This document shows, in pieces, positions 9,132 through 20,732 of a stretch of 64,000 nucleotides of DNA (within the stretch, counting starts at the first letter, position 1; each line of letters starts with the position of its first letter). The DNA comes from Ectothiorhodospira mobilis (GTDB lineage Bacteria > Pseudomonadota > Gammaproteobacteria > Ectothiorhodospirales > Ectothiorhodospiraceae), in assembly GCF_016584115.1 (NCBI RefSeq), contig NZ_NRSK01000015.1:1-64000 (forward strand), read 5' to 3'. The notes beneath the pieces are model-generated. The model did no database searches and had not been told where the DNA came from. It saw nothing but the letters and a program-made list of their open reading frames with translations. The translations under genes were made by a program, and so were the position numbers.

Positions 9132-9161
9132 CGGGGGATGTTCCACGTGGAACATCCCCCG
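9132..9161. promoter_or_regulatory. parS site upstream of gyrB
   Basis: The 16-bp core TGTTCCACGTGGAACA (9139-9154) is identical to the copy in recF. It sits inside a longer perfect palindrome of 30 bp, extended by GGGGGA/TCCCCC arms. It matches the ParB-binding consensus and lies about 90 bp before the gyrB start. No parA or parB gene is in the window. Confidence 0.85.
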
Positions 9162-9203
9162 CTCCGCACTTGCCTGTCCAACCCCCGCGGGGCACCGGCC
9201 TGA

Positions 9204-11672
<2,469 letters not shown>

Positions 11673-11696
11673 CGGCCAATCCTTGTAGTTCTGTAC

Positions 11697-11719
11697 AGTC
11701 CCCGCCGGCGGCGGGGACT
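11697..11719 (+). terminator. Hairpin after gyrB
   Basis: A 10-bp perfect stem AGTCCCCGCC/GGCGGGGACT with a 3-nt loop lies 25 bp after the gyrB stop. It is not followed by a T-run, so intrinsic termination is plausible but not certain. Confidence 0.45.
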
Positions 11720-11777
11720 CCCCTTCCCCCGCCACCTGGGGCACAATGGCGCTGTACCCCACCCGGAGGCATCCCTG

Positions 11778-12350
11778 ATGGATATCGGCGGTTATGTGAT
11801 GCTCGGTATGCTCGTGCTCATCGCCCTCTACGCCGTGCTCATCTACAACAATCTGGTGCAGCTCAAGCACGCCGTTTCCAAGGCCTGGTCCAACATCGAG
11901 GTGCTGCTCAAGCAGCGTCACGATGAACTGCCCAAGCTGGTGGAGGTCTGCCGCCAGTACATGGCCTATGAGAAGGAGACCCTGGAGCGGGTCATGCGCG
12001 CCCGGGGCAGCGTCGCCCGGGCACAGCAGCAAGGGGACCTGGCCTCCCTGGGGCGTGCCGAGGACGGACTGCGCGCCGGTCTGGGGCAGCTCTTCGCCGT
12101 GGCCGAGGCCTACCCCGAACTGAAGGCGGACGGCCGCTTCCAGCACCTGGAGGCGCGCATCAGCGGCCTGGAGAACGCCATCGCCGACCGGCGCGAGTTC
12201 TACAACGACTGCGTCAACCGCAATAACGTGCGCATCGAGCAGTTTCCGGACCTGGTGGTGGCCCACCTGCTGCGCTTCGGCCCCTTCCAGCTCCTGGACT
12301 TCCCCGCACACCAGACCCGGGACCCGGATATCCGCGCCCTGTTCGGCTAG
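11778..12350 (+). CDS. lemA: LemA family membrane protein
   Basis: The 190-residue product has one N-terminal membrane helix (about 7-25, GMLVLIALYAVLIYNNLVQL) followed by a helical LemA domain with VSKAWSNIEVLLKQRHDELP, YPELKADGRF and FYNDCVNRNNVRIEQFP. LemA proteins are membrane-anchored helical bundles of poorly known function, often found beside a GIDE/E3-ligase-like membrane protein or TPM-domain proteins. Here the GIDE gene follows after 10 bp. GGAGG sits 8 bp before the ATG. Confidence 0.93.
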   Translation: MDIGGYVMLGMLVLIALYAVLIYNNLVQLKHAVSKAWSNIEVLLKQRHDELPKLVEVCRQYMAYEKETLERVMRARGSVARAQQQGDLASLGRAEDGLRAGLGQLFAVAEAYPELKADGRFQHLEARISGLENAIADRREFYNDCVNRNNVRIEQFPDLVVAHLLRFGPFQLLDFPAHQTRDPDIRALFG

Positions 12351-12360
12351 GTCGCGCGGC

Positions 12361-13260
12361 GTGTCCGGGGAGCTCCTGGCACTGGTGGCGTTTCTGGTGG
12401 CGCTGACCGCCGTTTCCCTGGCCGCCTTTGTCACCGGGGCCCGGCGGCTGCGCCTCATCGCCGATACCCCCACGGCCCGTGTACGCTCCGCGGCCCAGGG
12501 GCCGGTGGAACTCACGGGACAGGCCGCCCTGCTCCCCGGCCCGCCCATCATCGCCCCCCTCTCCGGCACCCCCTGCGTCTGGTATGAGTACCGCGTGGAG
12601 CGTCGTCACCAGGGGAACAACGGCAACACCCGCTGGCGCACCGTCCACTCCGGATGCAGCGGCGATCTCTTCGCCCTGGACGACGACACCGGCCGCTGCG
12701 TGGTGGATCCGGAAGGGGCGCGGATCCACACCCCCCACCGGGAACGCTGGTACGGTCACCGACCCAATCCCCGGGCCATCCCCCTTCCCGCCGGGCTGCT
12801 GGAGGGGGGACGCTACCGTTATCTGGAGCGGCGCATCCATGCCGGCGATCCCCTCTATGCCCTGGGCCATTTCCACAGCCAGGGGGGCGCCGATCCCGGA
12901 CCTGTGAAGGACGAGGTGGCCGCCCTGCTGCGGGAGTGGAAACGGGATCCCCAACGCATGGCGGCCATCGACACGGACGGCGACGGGCAGGTGGACCTGG
13001 CGGAATGGGACCGGGCCCGGGAGATGGCCCAACGCCAGGCCCTGGAGGCCCGGGCCCAGCGCGCCCGGGAGCCGCAGGTGCATCTGCTCGGGCGTGGCAC
13101 GCGGCGGGGACTGCCCTACCTGCTCTCGGTGTATCCGGAATCCCGCCTGCTGCGCGGTCTGCGCTGGCGTGCCCGCCTGGGGGCGGTGGGCTTTCTCACC
13201 GGCATCGGCGGCCTGGCCTGGCTGCTGCTGGGCGGGGCCCGGGACCTCGGGCTGATATGA
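12361..13260 (+). CDS. GIDE-domain membrane protein with EF-hand
   Basis: The GTG start lies 10 bp after lemA, so the two are probably co-transcribed. The 299-residue product has an N-terminal membrane helix (about 5-25), a GIDE-type core (VRSAAQGPVELTGQA; GTPCVWYEYRVER; SGDLFALDDDTGRCVVDP) and a C-terminal membrane helix (about 278-296). GIDE is the domain of mitochondrial E3 ligases such as MUL1; bacterial versions lack the RING finger, as here. Between core and last helix lies a canonical EF-hand loop, DTDGDGQVDLAEWD (about 202-215), suggesting calcium binding. Function is unknown; partnership with LemA is inferred from the pairing. Confidence 0.85.
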   Translation: MSGELLALVAFLVALTAVSLAAFVTGARRLRLIADTPTARVRSAAQGPVELTGQAALLPGPPIIAPLSGTPCVWYEYRVERRHQGNNGNTRWRTVHSGCSGDLFALDDDTGRCVVDPEGARIHTPHRERWYGHRPNPRAIPLPAGLLEGGRYRYLERRIHAGDPLYALGHFHSQGGADPGPVKDEVAALLREWKRDPQRMAAIDTDGDGQVDLAEWDRAREMAQRQALEARAQRAREPQVHLLGRGTRRGLPYLLSVYPESRLLRGLRWRARLGAVGFLTGIGGLAWLLLGGARDLGLI

Positions 13261-13302
13261 CCCGAAGCCGGATGCCGGGCCGTCCTCCGGCTGGCGGCGC
13301 CG

Positions 13303-13311
13303 TGTTACATT
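13303..13311 (+). promoter_or_regulatory. Extended -10 promoter before prlC
   Basis: TGTTACATT (TGn plus TACATT) lies 40 bp before the prlC ATG in an otherwise GC-rich gap. No -35 is evident. Confidence 0.35.
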
Positions 13312-13350
13312 AGCCGCACACTCAGGCACACCGATCCCGAACCCGCGCCC

Positions 13351-15393
13351 ATGACCAATCCCCTTCTCGATCTGCAGGACCTGCCCCCCTTCGGGGACAT
13401 CCGTCCCGAACATGTGGAACCGGCCATCGACCGGGTGCTGGCGGACAACCGCGCCGCCATCCAGCGCCTCCTGGACCAGCCCGGTCCCTTCACCTGGGAG
13501 AACCTGGTGCACCCCCTGGACCTGCTGGAGGACCGCCTGGAACGCATCTGGTCCCCGGTGCGCCACATGAACGCCGTGGTCAACAGCGAGGCCCTGCGGG
13601 AGGCCTACAACCGCTGCCTGCCCAAGCTCTCGGATTACGCCACCGAGCTGGGCCAGAACACCCGCCTGTTCCAGGCCTTCCAGTCCATCGCCGAGGGGCC
13701 GGAATTCCCCCGCCTGGAGCCCGCCCAGCAGCGGGTGATCACCAATGCCCTGCGGGACTTCCATCTCAGCGGCGTGGATCTGCCCGAGGACAAGAAGGCC
13801 CGCTACAAGGCCATCGCCCAGGAACTGTCCGCCCTCACCGCCCGCTTCGAGGAGAACGTCCTGGACGCCACCCAGGGCTGGCAACTGCAGATCACCGATG
13901 CCGGGCGCCTCTCGGGACTGCCGGAGTCCGCCCTGGACATGCTGCGCCAGAACGCCCGCCAGCGGGACCTGGAGGGCTATCTCGTCACCCTGGAATTCCC
14001 CTCCTACTACGCCGTGATGACCTTCGCCGAGGACCGGGAGCTGCGCCGTGAGGTCTATACCGCCTATGTCACCCGGGCCTCCGACCAGGGGCCCCACGAC
14101 CGGCGTTTCGACAATTCCGGGGTGATGGAACGCATCCTCGAACTGCGTCATGAAGAGGCGCAGCTTCTGGGCTATGCCAGCTACGCCCACCTCTCCCTGG
14201 CCACCAAGATGGCCGAATCCCCGCAGGGGGTGGTCGCCTTCCTGGAGGACCTGGCCCGGCGCGCCGTGCCCGCGGCCCGGGACGAGCTGGCCTCCCTGCA
14301 GGCCTTCGCCCGCACCCATCTGGGGCTGGACACCCTGGAGGCCTGGGACCTGTCCTTCGCCTCGGAGCGGCTGCGTCAGCACCTCTTCCAGCTCTCCCAG
14401 GAGGACCTCAAGCCCTACTTCCCGGTGGACCGGGTGCTCCAGGGCCTGTTCGACCTGGTGGAGCGCCTCTACCAGGTGCGCATCCGACCGGCCGACGGCG
14501 CCCCGGTATGGCATCCGGACGTGCGCTTCTTCGCGATCCAGGACCCGGACGGCCAGCCCCGGGCCTGGTTCTACCTGGACCTCTACGCCCGCAGCCACAA
14601 GCGGGGCGGCGCCTGGATGGACGATTGCCGGGGCCGGCTGCGGGACGGCGACCACCTGCAGCTGCCCGTGGCCTACATGACCTGCAACTCCACGCCGCCG
14701 GTGGACGGCAAGCCGGCCCTGTTCACCCACGACGAGGTGCTTACTCTCTTCCATGAGTTCGGCCACGGCCTGCACCACATGCTCACCCGCGTGGACCATC
14801 CCGGCGTGGCCGGCATCAACGGCGTGGAATGGGACGCCGTGGAGCTGCCCAGCCAGTTCATGGAGAACTGGTGCTGGGAGCGGGAGGCTCTGGACCTGAT
14901 CTCCGGTCACCACGAGACGGGCGAGCCCCTGCCCGCGGAGTTGTTCGACAAGCTCACCGCCACGCGCCATTTCCAGGCGGCCATGCAGATGGTGCGCCAG
15001 CTGGAGTTCTCCCTGTTCGACATGCGCCTGCACGCGGAATACGACCCCAGCCTGGGCGGGCGTATCCAGAAGATCCTGGATGAGGTGCGGGAGCAGGTGG
15101 CGGTGCTGCGGCCGCCGGAGTTCAACCGCTTCCAGCACGGCTTCTCCCATATCTTCGCCGGTGGCTATGCCGCCGGCTACTACAGCTACAAGTGGGCCGA
15201 GGTGCTCTCCGCCGACGCCTTTGCCCGCTTCGAGGAGGAGGGCCTGTTCAATCCGCAGACGGGCCGGGATTTCCTCACCGGCATCCTGGAACAGGGAGGT
15301 TCACGTCCCGCCCTGGAACTGTTCAAGGCCTTCCGCGGCCGGGAGCCGGAGATCGATGCGCTGCTGCGCCATTCGGGATTGGAAGCGGCATGA
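13351..15393 (+). CDS. prlC: Oligopeptidase A (M3 zinc metallopeptidase)
   Basis: This cytoplasmic zinc endopeptidase degrades oligopeptides, including cleaved signal peptides. The 680-residue product matches the M3 family in length and carries the HEFGH zinc motif in LFHEFGHGLHHML (histidines about 468 and 472). The downstream third-ligand helix reads GVEWDAVELPSQFMENWCWE, and the substrate-binding segment reads HIFAGGYAAGYYSYKWAEVL. Its TGA overlaps the xthA ATG (ATGA), so the two are translationally coupled. Confidence 0.96.
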   Translation: MTNPLLDLQDLPPFGDIRPEHVEPAIDRVLADNRAAIQRLLDQPGPFTWENLVHPLDLLEDRLERIWSPVRHMNAVVNSEALREAYNRCLPKLSDYATELGQNTRLFQAFQSIAEGPEFPRLEPAQQRVITNALRDFHLSGVDLPEDKKARYKAIAQELSALTARFEENVLDATQGWQLQITDAGRLSGLPESALDMLRQNARQRDLEGYLVTLEFPSYYAVMTFAEDRELRREVYTAYVTRASDQGPHDRRFDNSGVMERILELRHEEAQLLGYASYAHLSLATKMAESPQGVVAFLEDLARRAVPAARDELASLQAFARTHLGLDTLEAWDLSFASERLRQHLFQLSQEDLKPYFPVDRVLQGLFDLVERLYQVRIRPADGAPVWHPDVRFFAIQDPDGQPRAWFYLDLYARSHKRGGAWMDDCRGRLRDGDHLQLPVAYMTCNSTPPVDGKPALFTHDEVLTLFHEFGHGLHHMLTRVDHPGVAGINGVEWDAVELPSQFMENWCWEREALDLISGHHETGEPLPAELFDKLTATRHFQAAMQMVRQLEFSLFDMRLHAEYDPSLGGRIQKILDEVREQVAVLRPPEFNRFQHGFSHIFAGGYAAGYYSYKWAEVLSADAFARFEEEGLFNPQTGRDFLTGILEQGGSRPALELFKAFRGREPEIDALLRHSGLEAA

Positions 15394-16157
15394 GGATCGC
15401 CACCTGGAACGTCAACTCCCTGAAGGTGCGCCTGCCCCAGGTGCTGGACTGGCTGGGGGAGCAGCGTCCGGACATCCTGGCCCTGCAGGAGACCAAGATG
15501 ACGGATGAGGCCTTCCCCGCCGGGGTCTTCCGGGAGATGGGCTACCATGGCCTGCACAACGGCCAGCCCACCTACAACGGCGTCGCCCTCCTCTCCCGGG
15601 AGGCCCCCCTGGATGCGGTCACCGATCCCCCGGGGCTGGACTGCGCGCAGCGCCGCCTGCTGGCCGCCAGCATCCACGGGGTGCGGGTGGTGAACCTGTA
15701 TGTGGTCAACGGCGCCGAGGTGGGATCGGAGAAATACGCCTTCAAGCTGGACTGGCTGCACCGGGTCCGGGACTTCCTGGAAGCGGAACGGGAACGGCAT
15801 GGGCACCTGGTGGTGCTGGGGGACTTCAACATCGCCCCGGAGGACCGGGACGTGCACGACCCCGAGGCCTGGCATGAGCGCATCCTCTGCTCCACCCCGG
15901 AGCGCCAGGCCCTGAAGCAGATCCAGGAGCTGGGGTTGAGCGACGTCTTCCGCCGCTTCCAGCAGCCCGAGGGGCAGTACAGCTGGTGGGATTACCGCGC
16001 CGCCGCCTTCCGGCGCAACCGCGGCCTGCGCATCGACCTGATCCTGGCCAGCGAGCCCCTGGCCATGCGCTGCACCCGCGCCTGGATCGATGTGGCGCCG
16101 CGGCGTCTGGAACGGCCCTCGGACCACGCCCCCGTGGTGGCGGAATTCGATTGGTGA
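15390..16157 (+). CDS. xthA: Exodeoxyribonuclease III / AP endonuclease
   Basis: The protein removes 3' blocks and cleaves abasic sites in base-excision repair. The 255-residue product starts [19 protein letters not shown] and holds the catalytic motifs [27 protein letters not shown] and the final [10 protein letters not shown]. Overlap with the prlC stop fixes the ATG at 15390. The length and motifs are typical of the proteobacterial XthA family. Confidence 0.96.
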   Translation: MRIATWNVNSLKVRLPQVLDWLGEQRPDILALQETKMTDEAFPAGVFREMGYHGLHNGQPTYNGVALLSREAPLDAVTDPPGLDCAQRRLLAASIHGVRVVNLYVVNGAEVGSEKYAFKLDWLHRVRDFLEAERERHGHLVVLGDFNIAPEDRDVHDPEAWHERILCSTPERQALKQIQELGLSDVFRRFQQPEGQYSWWDYRAAAFRRNRGLRIDLILASEPLAMRCTRAWIDVAPRRLERPSDHAPVVAEFDW

Positions 16158-16167
16158 GCCCGGCACC

Positions 16168-17631
16168 ATGAAATACCGTGACCTGCGGGAATTCATCCGG
16201 GGGCTGGAGGATCGGGGCGAGCTCCGGCGCATCGCCGTGCCGGTGGATCCCCACCTGGAGATGACGGAGGTCTGTGACCGGGTGCTGCGGGCCGGCGGTC
16301 CCGCCCTGCTTTTCGAGCGCCCCAAGGGCCACTCCATCCCCGTGCTGGCCAACCTGTTCGGTACCCCGCAGCGGGTGGCCCTGGGCATGGGGGAGGAATC
16401 CACCGAGGCCCTGCGGGAGGTGGGCCGGCTGCTGGCCTTCCTCAAGGAGCCCGATCCCCCCCGGGGCCTGAAGGCCGCCTGGGACACCCTGCCGGTGCTG
16501 CGCAAGGTGCTGGACATGGCCCCCAGCCGGGTGCGCAACCCTGCCTGCCAGGAGGTGGTGCTGGAGGGGGATCAGGTGGACCTGGGGCGGCTGCCGGTGC
16601 AGCACTGCTGGCCCGGGGACGCCGGCCCCCTCATCACCTGGGGCCTGGTGGTGACCCGCGGCCCGCACCGGGAACGGCAGAACATGGGCATCTACCGCCA
16701 GCAGGTGCTGGGACCGGACCGGGTCATCATGCGCTGGCTCTCCCACCGCGGCGGCGCCCTGGACTTTCGCGACTGGCAGCAGGCCCGCCCCGGCGAGCCC
16801 TTCCCCGTGGCCGTGGTGCTGGGGGCCGATCCGGCCACCTTGCTCGCCGCCGTCACCCCCGTCCCCGACACCCTGTCGGAACACGCCTTCGCCGGCCTGC
16901 TGCGGGGCTCGCGCACCCGGCTGGCCCGCTGCCTGGGCAGCGATCTGCAGGTGCCGGCCACGGCGGAGATGGTCCTGGAGGGGGTGATCCACCCCGGGGA
17001 CACCGCCCCCGAGGGGCCCTTCGGCGATCACACCGGCTATTACAACGAGGTGGACCGCTTCCCCGTGCTCACGGTGGAGCGCATCACCCACCGCCGCGAT
17101 CCCGTCTACCACAGTACCTACACCGGGCGTCCGCCGGACGAACCGGCCATCCTGGGCATGGCCCTGAACGAGGTCTTCGTGCCCATCCTGGCCAAGCAGT
17201 TCCCGGAGATCACCGACTTCTACCTGCCGCCGGAGGGCTGCTCCTACCGCATGGCGGTGGTGCGCATGCGCAAGCAGTACCCCGGCCATGCCCGGCGGGT
17301 GATGATGGGGATCTGGTCCTTCCTGCGCCAGTTCATGTACACCAAGTTCATCATCGTGGTGGACGATGATATCAACGCCCGGGACTGGCAGGACGTCATC
17401 TGGGCCATGACCACCCGCATGGACCCGGTGCGGGACACCGTCACCGTGGAGCGCACCCCCATCGACTACCTGGATTTTGCCTCCCCCGTCTCCGGCCTGG
17501 GCTCGAAGATGGGCTTTGATGCCACCAACAAATGGCCCGGAGAGACCGACCGGGAGTGGGGCCGCCCCATCGCCATGACCCCCGAGGTGAAGGCCCGGGT
17601 GGACGCCCTCTGGGACGAACTGGGGCTCTGA
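16168..17631 (+). CDS. ubiD: 4-hydroxy-3-polyprenylbenzoate decarboxylase UbiD
   Basis: UbiD uses prenylated FMN, made by UbiX, to decarboxylate the ubiquinone precursor ring. From the ATG at 16168 ([20 protein letters not shown]) the product is 487 residues, the usual size. Recognisable segments are [40 protein letters not shown] and [17 protein letters not shown]. It follows xthA by 10 bp. ubiA, acting just before UbiD, is elsewhere in the window at 45214. Confidence 0.96.
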   Translation: MKYRDLREFIRGLEDRGELRRIAVPVDPHLEMTEVCDRVLRAGGPALLFERPKGHSIPVLANLFGTPQRVALGMGEESTEALREVGRLLAFLKEPDPPRGLKAAWDTLPVLRKVLDMAPSRVRNPACQEVVLEGDQVDLGRLPVQHCWPGDAGPLITWGLVVTRGPHRERQNMGIYRQQVLGPDRVIMRWLSHRGGALDFRDWQQARPGEPFPVAVVLGADPATLLAAVTPVPDTLSEHAFAGLLRGSRTRLARCLGSDLQVPATAEMVLEGVIHPGDTAPEGPFGDHTGYYNEVDRFPVLTVERITHRRDPVYHSTYTGRPPDEPAILGMALNEVFVPILAKQFPEITDFYLPPEGCSYRMAVVRMRKQYPGHARRVMMGIWSFLRQFMYTKFIIVVDDDINARDWQDVIWAMTTRMDPVRDTVTVERTPIDYLDFASPVSGLGSKMGFDATNKWPGETDREWGRPIAMTPEVKARVDALWDELGL

Positions 17632-17839
17632 CCGCCGGACGCCGCGGGGCCGGCTTTTGAGGCGCCCACCCTTCAGTCCGTTCCTTGAGTGTCGATATAT
17701 TTGACGGACAGGATCCCTATGGGTCTTTTATTGACTTTTATCAATCAAGGATGACGGAGGGCTGGCCCCTGGGGTGCTGCCGTGCAGCATGGGGCTGCCC
17801 CCCGGATGGGGGCACCCTCCAAAGGAAGCGAAGGCAAGC

Positions 17840-19501
17840 ATGTCCGGTGTGAAGAGAAAACGCATCCTGTGGGAGGCCGCCCTCCTTACGGCGGCCCTGC
17901 CCCCGGCCCTGATCCCGGCCTGGCTCCTGGGGCCTGGAACGGTGTCGTCCCTGGTGTCCGCCCTGGTGGCGGCGGGCATCGTGCTGCTGGCGGTTGACCG
18001 CCTGCTGCTGGCCCCCGGGGAACGGGATCTGGAATGCCTGGCGCGGTGTGCCCGGGGGGAACACACCGGGACCGATCCGGTGGACCCACGGGCGCAGGCG
18101 GTGCTTTTGCACCTGAACGGCTTTCGGGACATGACCCGGCGCCTGTCCCGCACCGGGACCCGCATCGCTGTCTCCGCCGCCGAGGTGGCCCACGCCTCCG
18201 CCAGCCTGGAGAAGCGCATGCATGCCCAGGTCTCCACCGTCAACGGCATCGCCGACGCCTCCTCGGAGATCTCCAGCACCCTGCACACCTCCGTGGAGAG
18301 CTCCGAGGCGGCGGCGCGCAGTGCCCGCCTCACCAACGACGCCAGCCAGGCCGGTCACGAGTGCGTCGAGGACGCCCAGCGCCACATGGAGGAGATGAAG
18401 ACCCGCATGGCGGAGGCCAGCCGCACCATGTCCGACCTGGAGGGCCGGGCCGCCGACATCCAGCGCATCACCGAGGTCATCAGCGGCATCGCCGAGCAGA
18501 CCAACCTGCTGGCCCTGAACGCGGCCATCGAGGCCGCCCGGGCCGGCAGCCAGGGCCGCGGCTTCGCCGTGGTGGCCGAGGAGGTGCGCAACCTGGCCAA
18601 CCGCACCTCCTCGGCCACTGCCGAGATCGGCGGGATGGTGACCGAGATCCACGATCAGACCCGCCACGCGGCCGGCACCATCCAGCAACTGGTGGAGGCG
18701 GTGGAAGGCAGCGCCGGACGGGTGGCCTCGGTGGACGAGCACCTGTCGGCCATCCTCGACCATTCCTCCGGTGCCGACAACTGCATCCGCACGGTGGTGG
18801 AGGGAGCCGAGCAGAACCACGGTCATCTGGACGAGGTCACCCGTTCCATCCAGACCGTCAGCAGCCACCTGAAGGAGACGGAGAACGACATCGCCCATCT
18901 CAGCACCCAGGCGGATCATCTGGCCGAACGGGCGGAGACCATCTATGAACTTTTGGGGGACGTGGGGCTCGGCCCGGTCCACGAAGATGTGCGCCGGGAG
19001 GCGGAGGCGGCGGCCGCCGCCGTGGGCCGTGCCTTCGAGGAGGCCTGCGACCAGGGCCGCATCACCCTGGAGGATCTGTTCGACCGCGATTACCAGCCCA
19101 TCCCCGACACCGATCCGGTGAAGTACAAGACCCGCTTCGACGACTTCACCGACCGCGTCCTGCCCCCCATCCAGGAGCCCATCCTGGAGCGCCATCCCTG
19201 CGTGGCCTTCGCCGGGGCGGTGGACGATCATGGCTACTTCCCCACCCACAACCGCCGCTACAGTCAGGCCCTCACCGGCGATTACCGCAAGGACCTGGCG
19301 GGCAACCGCACCAAGCGCATCTTCAACGACCGCACCGGCTCGCGCTGCGGCAGCCACGACAAGCCCTACCTGTTGCAGACCTACAAACGCGATACCGGCG
19401 AGGTGATGCACGACCTGTCCGTGCCCATCTATGTGAAGGGCAGGCATTGGGGCGGCTTCAGGATCGGTTATCATGCCAACGGGGACGCGCCCGGCGCCTG
19501 A
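17840..19501 (+). CDS. Methyl-accepting chemotaxis protein with C-terminal sensor-like region
   Basis: The 553-residue product starts at ATG 17840 after GAAGG. Two adjacent membrane helices (about 8-30 and 33-54) leave almost no periplasmic domain. The conserved signalling hairpin tip ([18 protein letters not shown], about 218-240, then [13 protein letters not shown]) identifies it as a chemoreceptor. After the helical bundle, about 130 C-terminal residues form a separate domain with [24 protein letters not shown] and [20 protein letters not shown]. This resembles Cache-like sensor folds found C-terminal to signalling domains. Sensing is therefore probably cytoplasmic. It precedes the CBS-PAS gene by 46 bp and is probably in the same operon. 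Confidence 0.9.
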   Translation: MSGVKRKRILWEAALLTAALPPALIPAWLLGPGTVSSLVSALVAAGIVLLAVDRLLLAPGERDLECLARCARGEHTGTDPVDPRAQAVLLHLNGFRDMTRRLSRTGTRIAVSAAEVAHASASLEKRMHAQVSTVNGIADASSEISSTLHTSVESSEAAARSARLTNDASQAGHECVEDAQRHMEEMKTRMAEASRTMSDLEGRAADIQRITEVISGIAEQTNLLALNAAIEAARAGSQGRGFAVVAEEVRNLANRTSSATAEIGGMVTEIHDQTRHAAGTIQQLVEAVEGSAGRVASVDEHLSAILDHSSGADNCIRTVVEGAEQNHGHLDEVTRSIQTVSSHLKETENDIAHLSTQADHLAERAETIYELLGDVGLGPVHEDVRREAEAAAAAVGRAFEEACDQGRITLEDLFDRDYQPIPDTDPVKYKTRFDDFTDRVLPPIQEPILERHPCVAFAGAVDDHGYFPTHNRRYSQALTGDYRKDLAGNRTKRIFNDRTGSRCGSHDKPYLLQTYKRDTGEVMHDLSVPIYVKGRHWGGFRIGYHANGDAPGA

Positions 19502-19547
19502 GGCCTTTGCCGTCCTCCTCCGAACCGACCCGGAAGCGGACCGATCA

Positions 19548-20732
19548 ATGTATTTCCCCACCCTGGAATCCATCGCCACACGGCAGGTGATCACCCTGCG
19601 GGGGGACTGCAGCGTGCGCGAAGGGGCCCGCGCCATGGCCCGCTACCACGTGCGCAACGTGGTCGTCCTCAGCGGGGACGGGGAATACCGTGTCCTGCGG
19701 GCCGCCGATCTGGTGGCCCTGAGGACGGACGGCATCCCCTTCGATACCCCCCTGGCAGCCCTGGAACTGCCCCGGGTCCCCACCCTGCCCCCGGATGCGG
19801 ACGTCCTGCAGGGGATTGCGCGCATGCGCGACGGCGTGGGCTACCTATGCCTGACCAGCGAGCGGGGGACCCTGGTGGGTATCGTCAGCCAGTCCGACCT
19901 GCTCTCGGGGATCGACCCGCAGTTGCTCACCGAGAGCCAGGCCCTGGGGGAACTCATGGCCGGGACCCGCTTCCTGCAGGTGGCGGCGGGGGATCGTGTG
20001 CATCATGTCTTCATGCGCATGCGCACCGGTGGCCAGGATGCCGCCGTGGTCCTGGATGGGGAGGAACCCGTCGGTATCCTCACCCGCGGCGATACGGTGC
20101 GCCTGCTGGCGGAGGACGCCTCCCTGGAGGGGCCCGTGTCCGAGGTGATGTCCGCCCCCCTGCACACGGTGCCGGATTCCTGCACCATCCAGGAGGCCCT
20201 GGCCTGTGCCCGGGAGAAGGGGTATAAGCGCATCGTCGTGCGCCGCCGGGACGGCAGCCTGCTGGGGGTGGTGACGCAGAAATACCTCCTGGCCCTCTTC
20301 TACAATCGATGGATCGGCTGGTTCAAGGCCCAGAACGAGGAATTACTGCGCGCGCAGCGCGCCCTGCGGGCCGAACGGGACCGCCTTGCCCTGGTGGCCG
20401 GGGCCCTGGCCGAGGGTCTGGTGGTGACCGATGCCGGCGGCTGCATCGAACGCATCAATGCCGCCGCCGCCGCGCTCCTCGGGGTGGAGGCCGGCACCTT
20501 CATGGGCCGTCCCCTGGCTGAACTCCTCCCCGGGCTGTCCCACTGTGTCGAGGCATGCCCCGGGGGCCCCCACCATCCCCGCTGTCCCGCCGGCCCCCTG
20601 GAGCTGCGCCGCGCCGACGCCTCATGCATCACCGTTCATCTGCGCTGCCGCCCCCTGATGGAGGCGGGACGCTATGCTGGTGCCGTGGTCTTCCTGGACC
20701 GGGCCGGGAACGGGGCGCAGGCGGCGCCGTGA
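19548..20732 (+). CDS. Four-CBS-domain plus PAS signalling protein
   Basis: The 394-residue product has four CBS motifs in tandem (from ITLRGDCSVREGARAM; TLPPDADVLQGIARM; LQVAAGDRVHHVFMRM; MSAPLHTVPDSCTIQEAL), each about 60 residues. A short coiled segment (about 268-290) and a PAS domain (about 288-390, VAGALAEGLVVTDAGGCIER) follow. The PAS carries an unusual cluster HCVEACPGGPHHPRC with three cysteines and several histidines, possibly a metal or redox site. There is no output domain. The final GTGA overlaps the next histidine kinase gene, so it probably modulates that kinase. CBS pairs usually bind adenine nucleotides. Confidence 0.85.
   Translation: MYFPTLESIATRQVITLRGDCSVREGARAMARYHVRNVVVLSGDGEYRVLRAADLVALRTDGIPFDTPLAALELPRVPTLPPDADVLQGIARMRDGVGYLCLTSERGTLVGIVSQSDLLSGIDPQLLTESQALGELMAGTRFLQVAAGDRVHHVFMRMRTGGQDAAVVLDGEEPVGILTRGDTVRLLAEDASLEGPVSEVMSAPLHTVPDSCTIQEALACAREKGYKRIVVRRRDGSLLGVVTQKYLLALFYNRWIGWFKAQNEELLRAQRALRAERDRLALVAGALAEGLVVTDAGGCIERINAAAAALLGVEAGTFMGRPLAELLPGLSHCVEACPGGPHHPRCPAGPLELRRADASCITVHLRCRPLMEAGRYAGAVVFLDRAGNGAQAAP

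Noticed and set aside
12214-15150. A reverse-strand open frame of about 980 codons
   Set aside because: It mirrors the GIDE and prlC genes in the antisense direction and has no recognisable domain.
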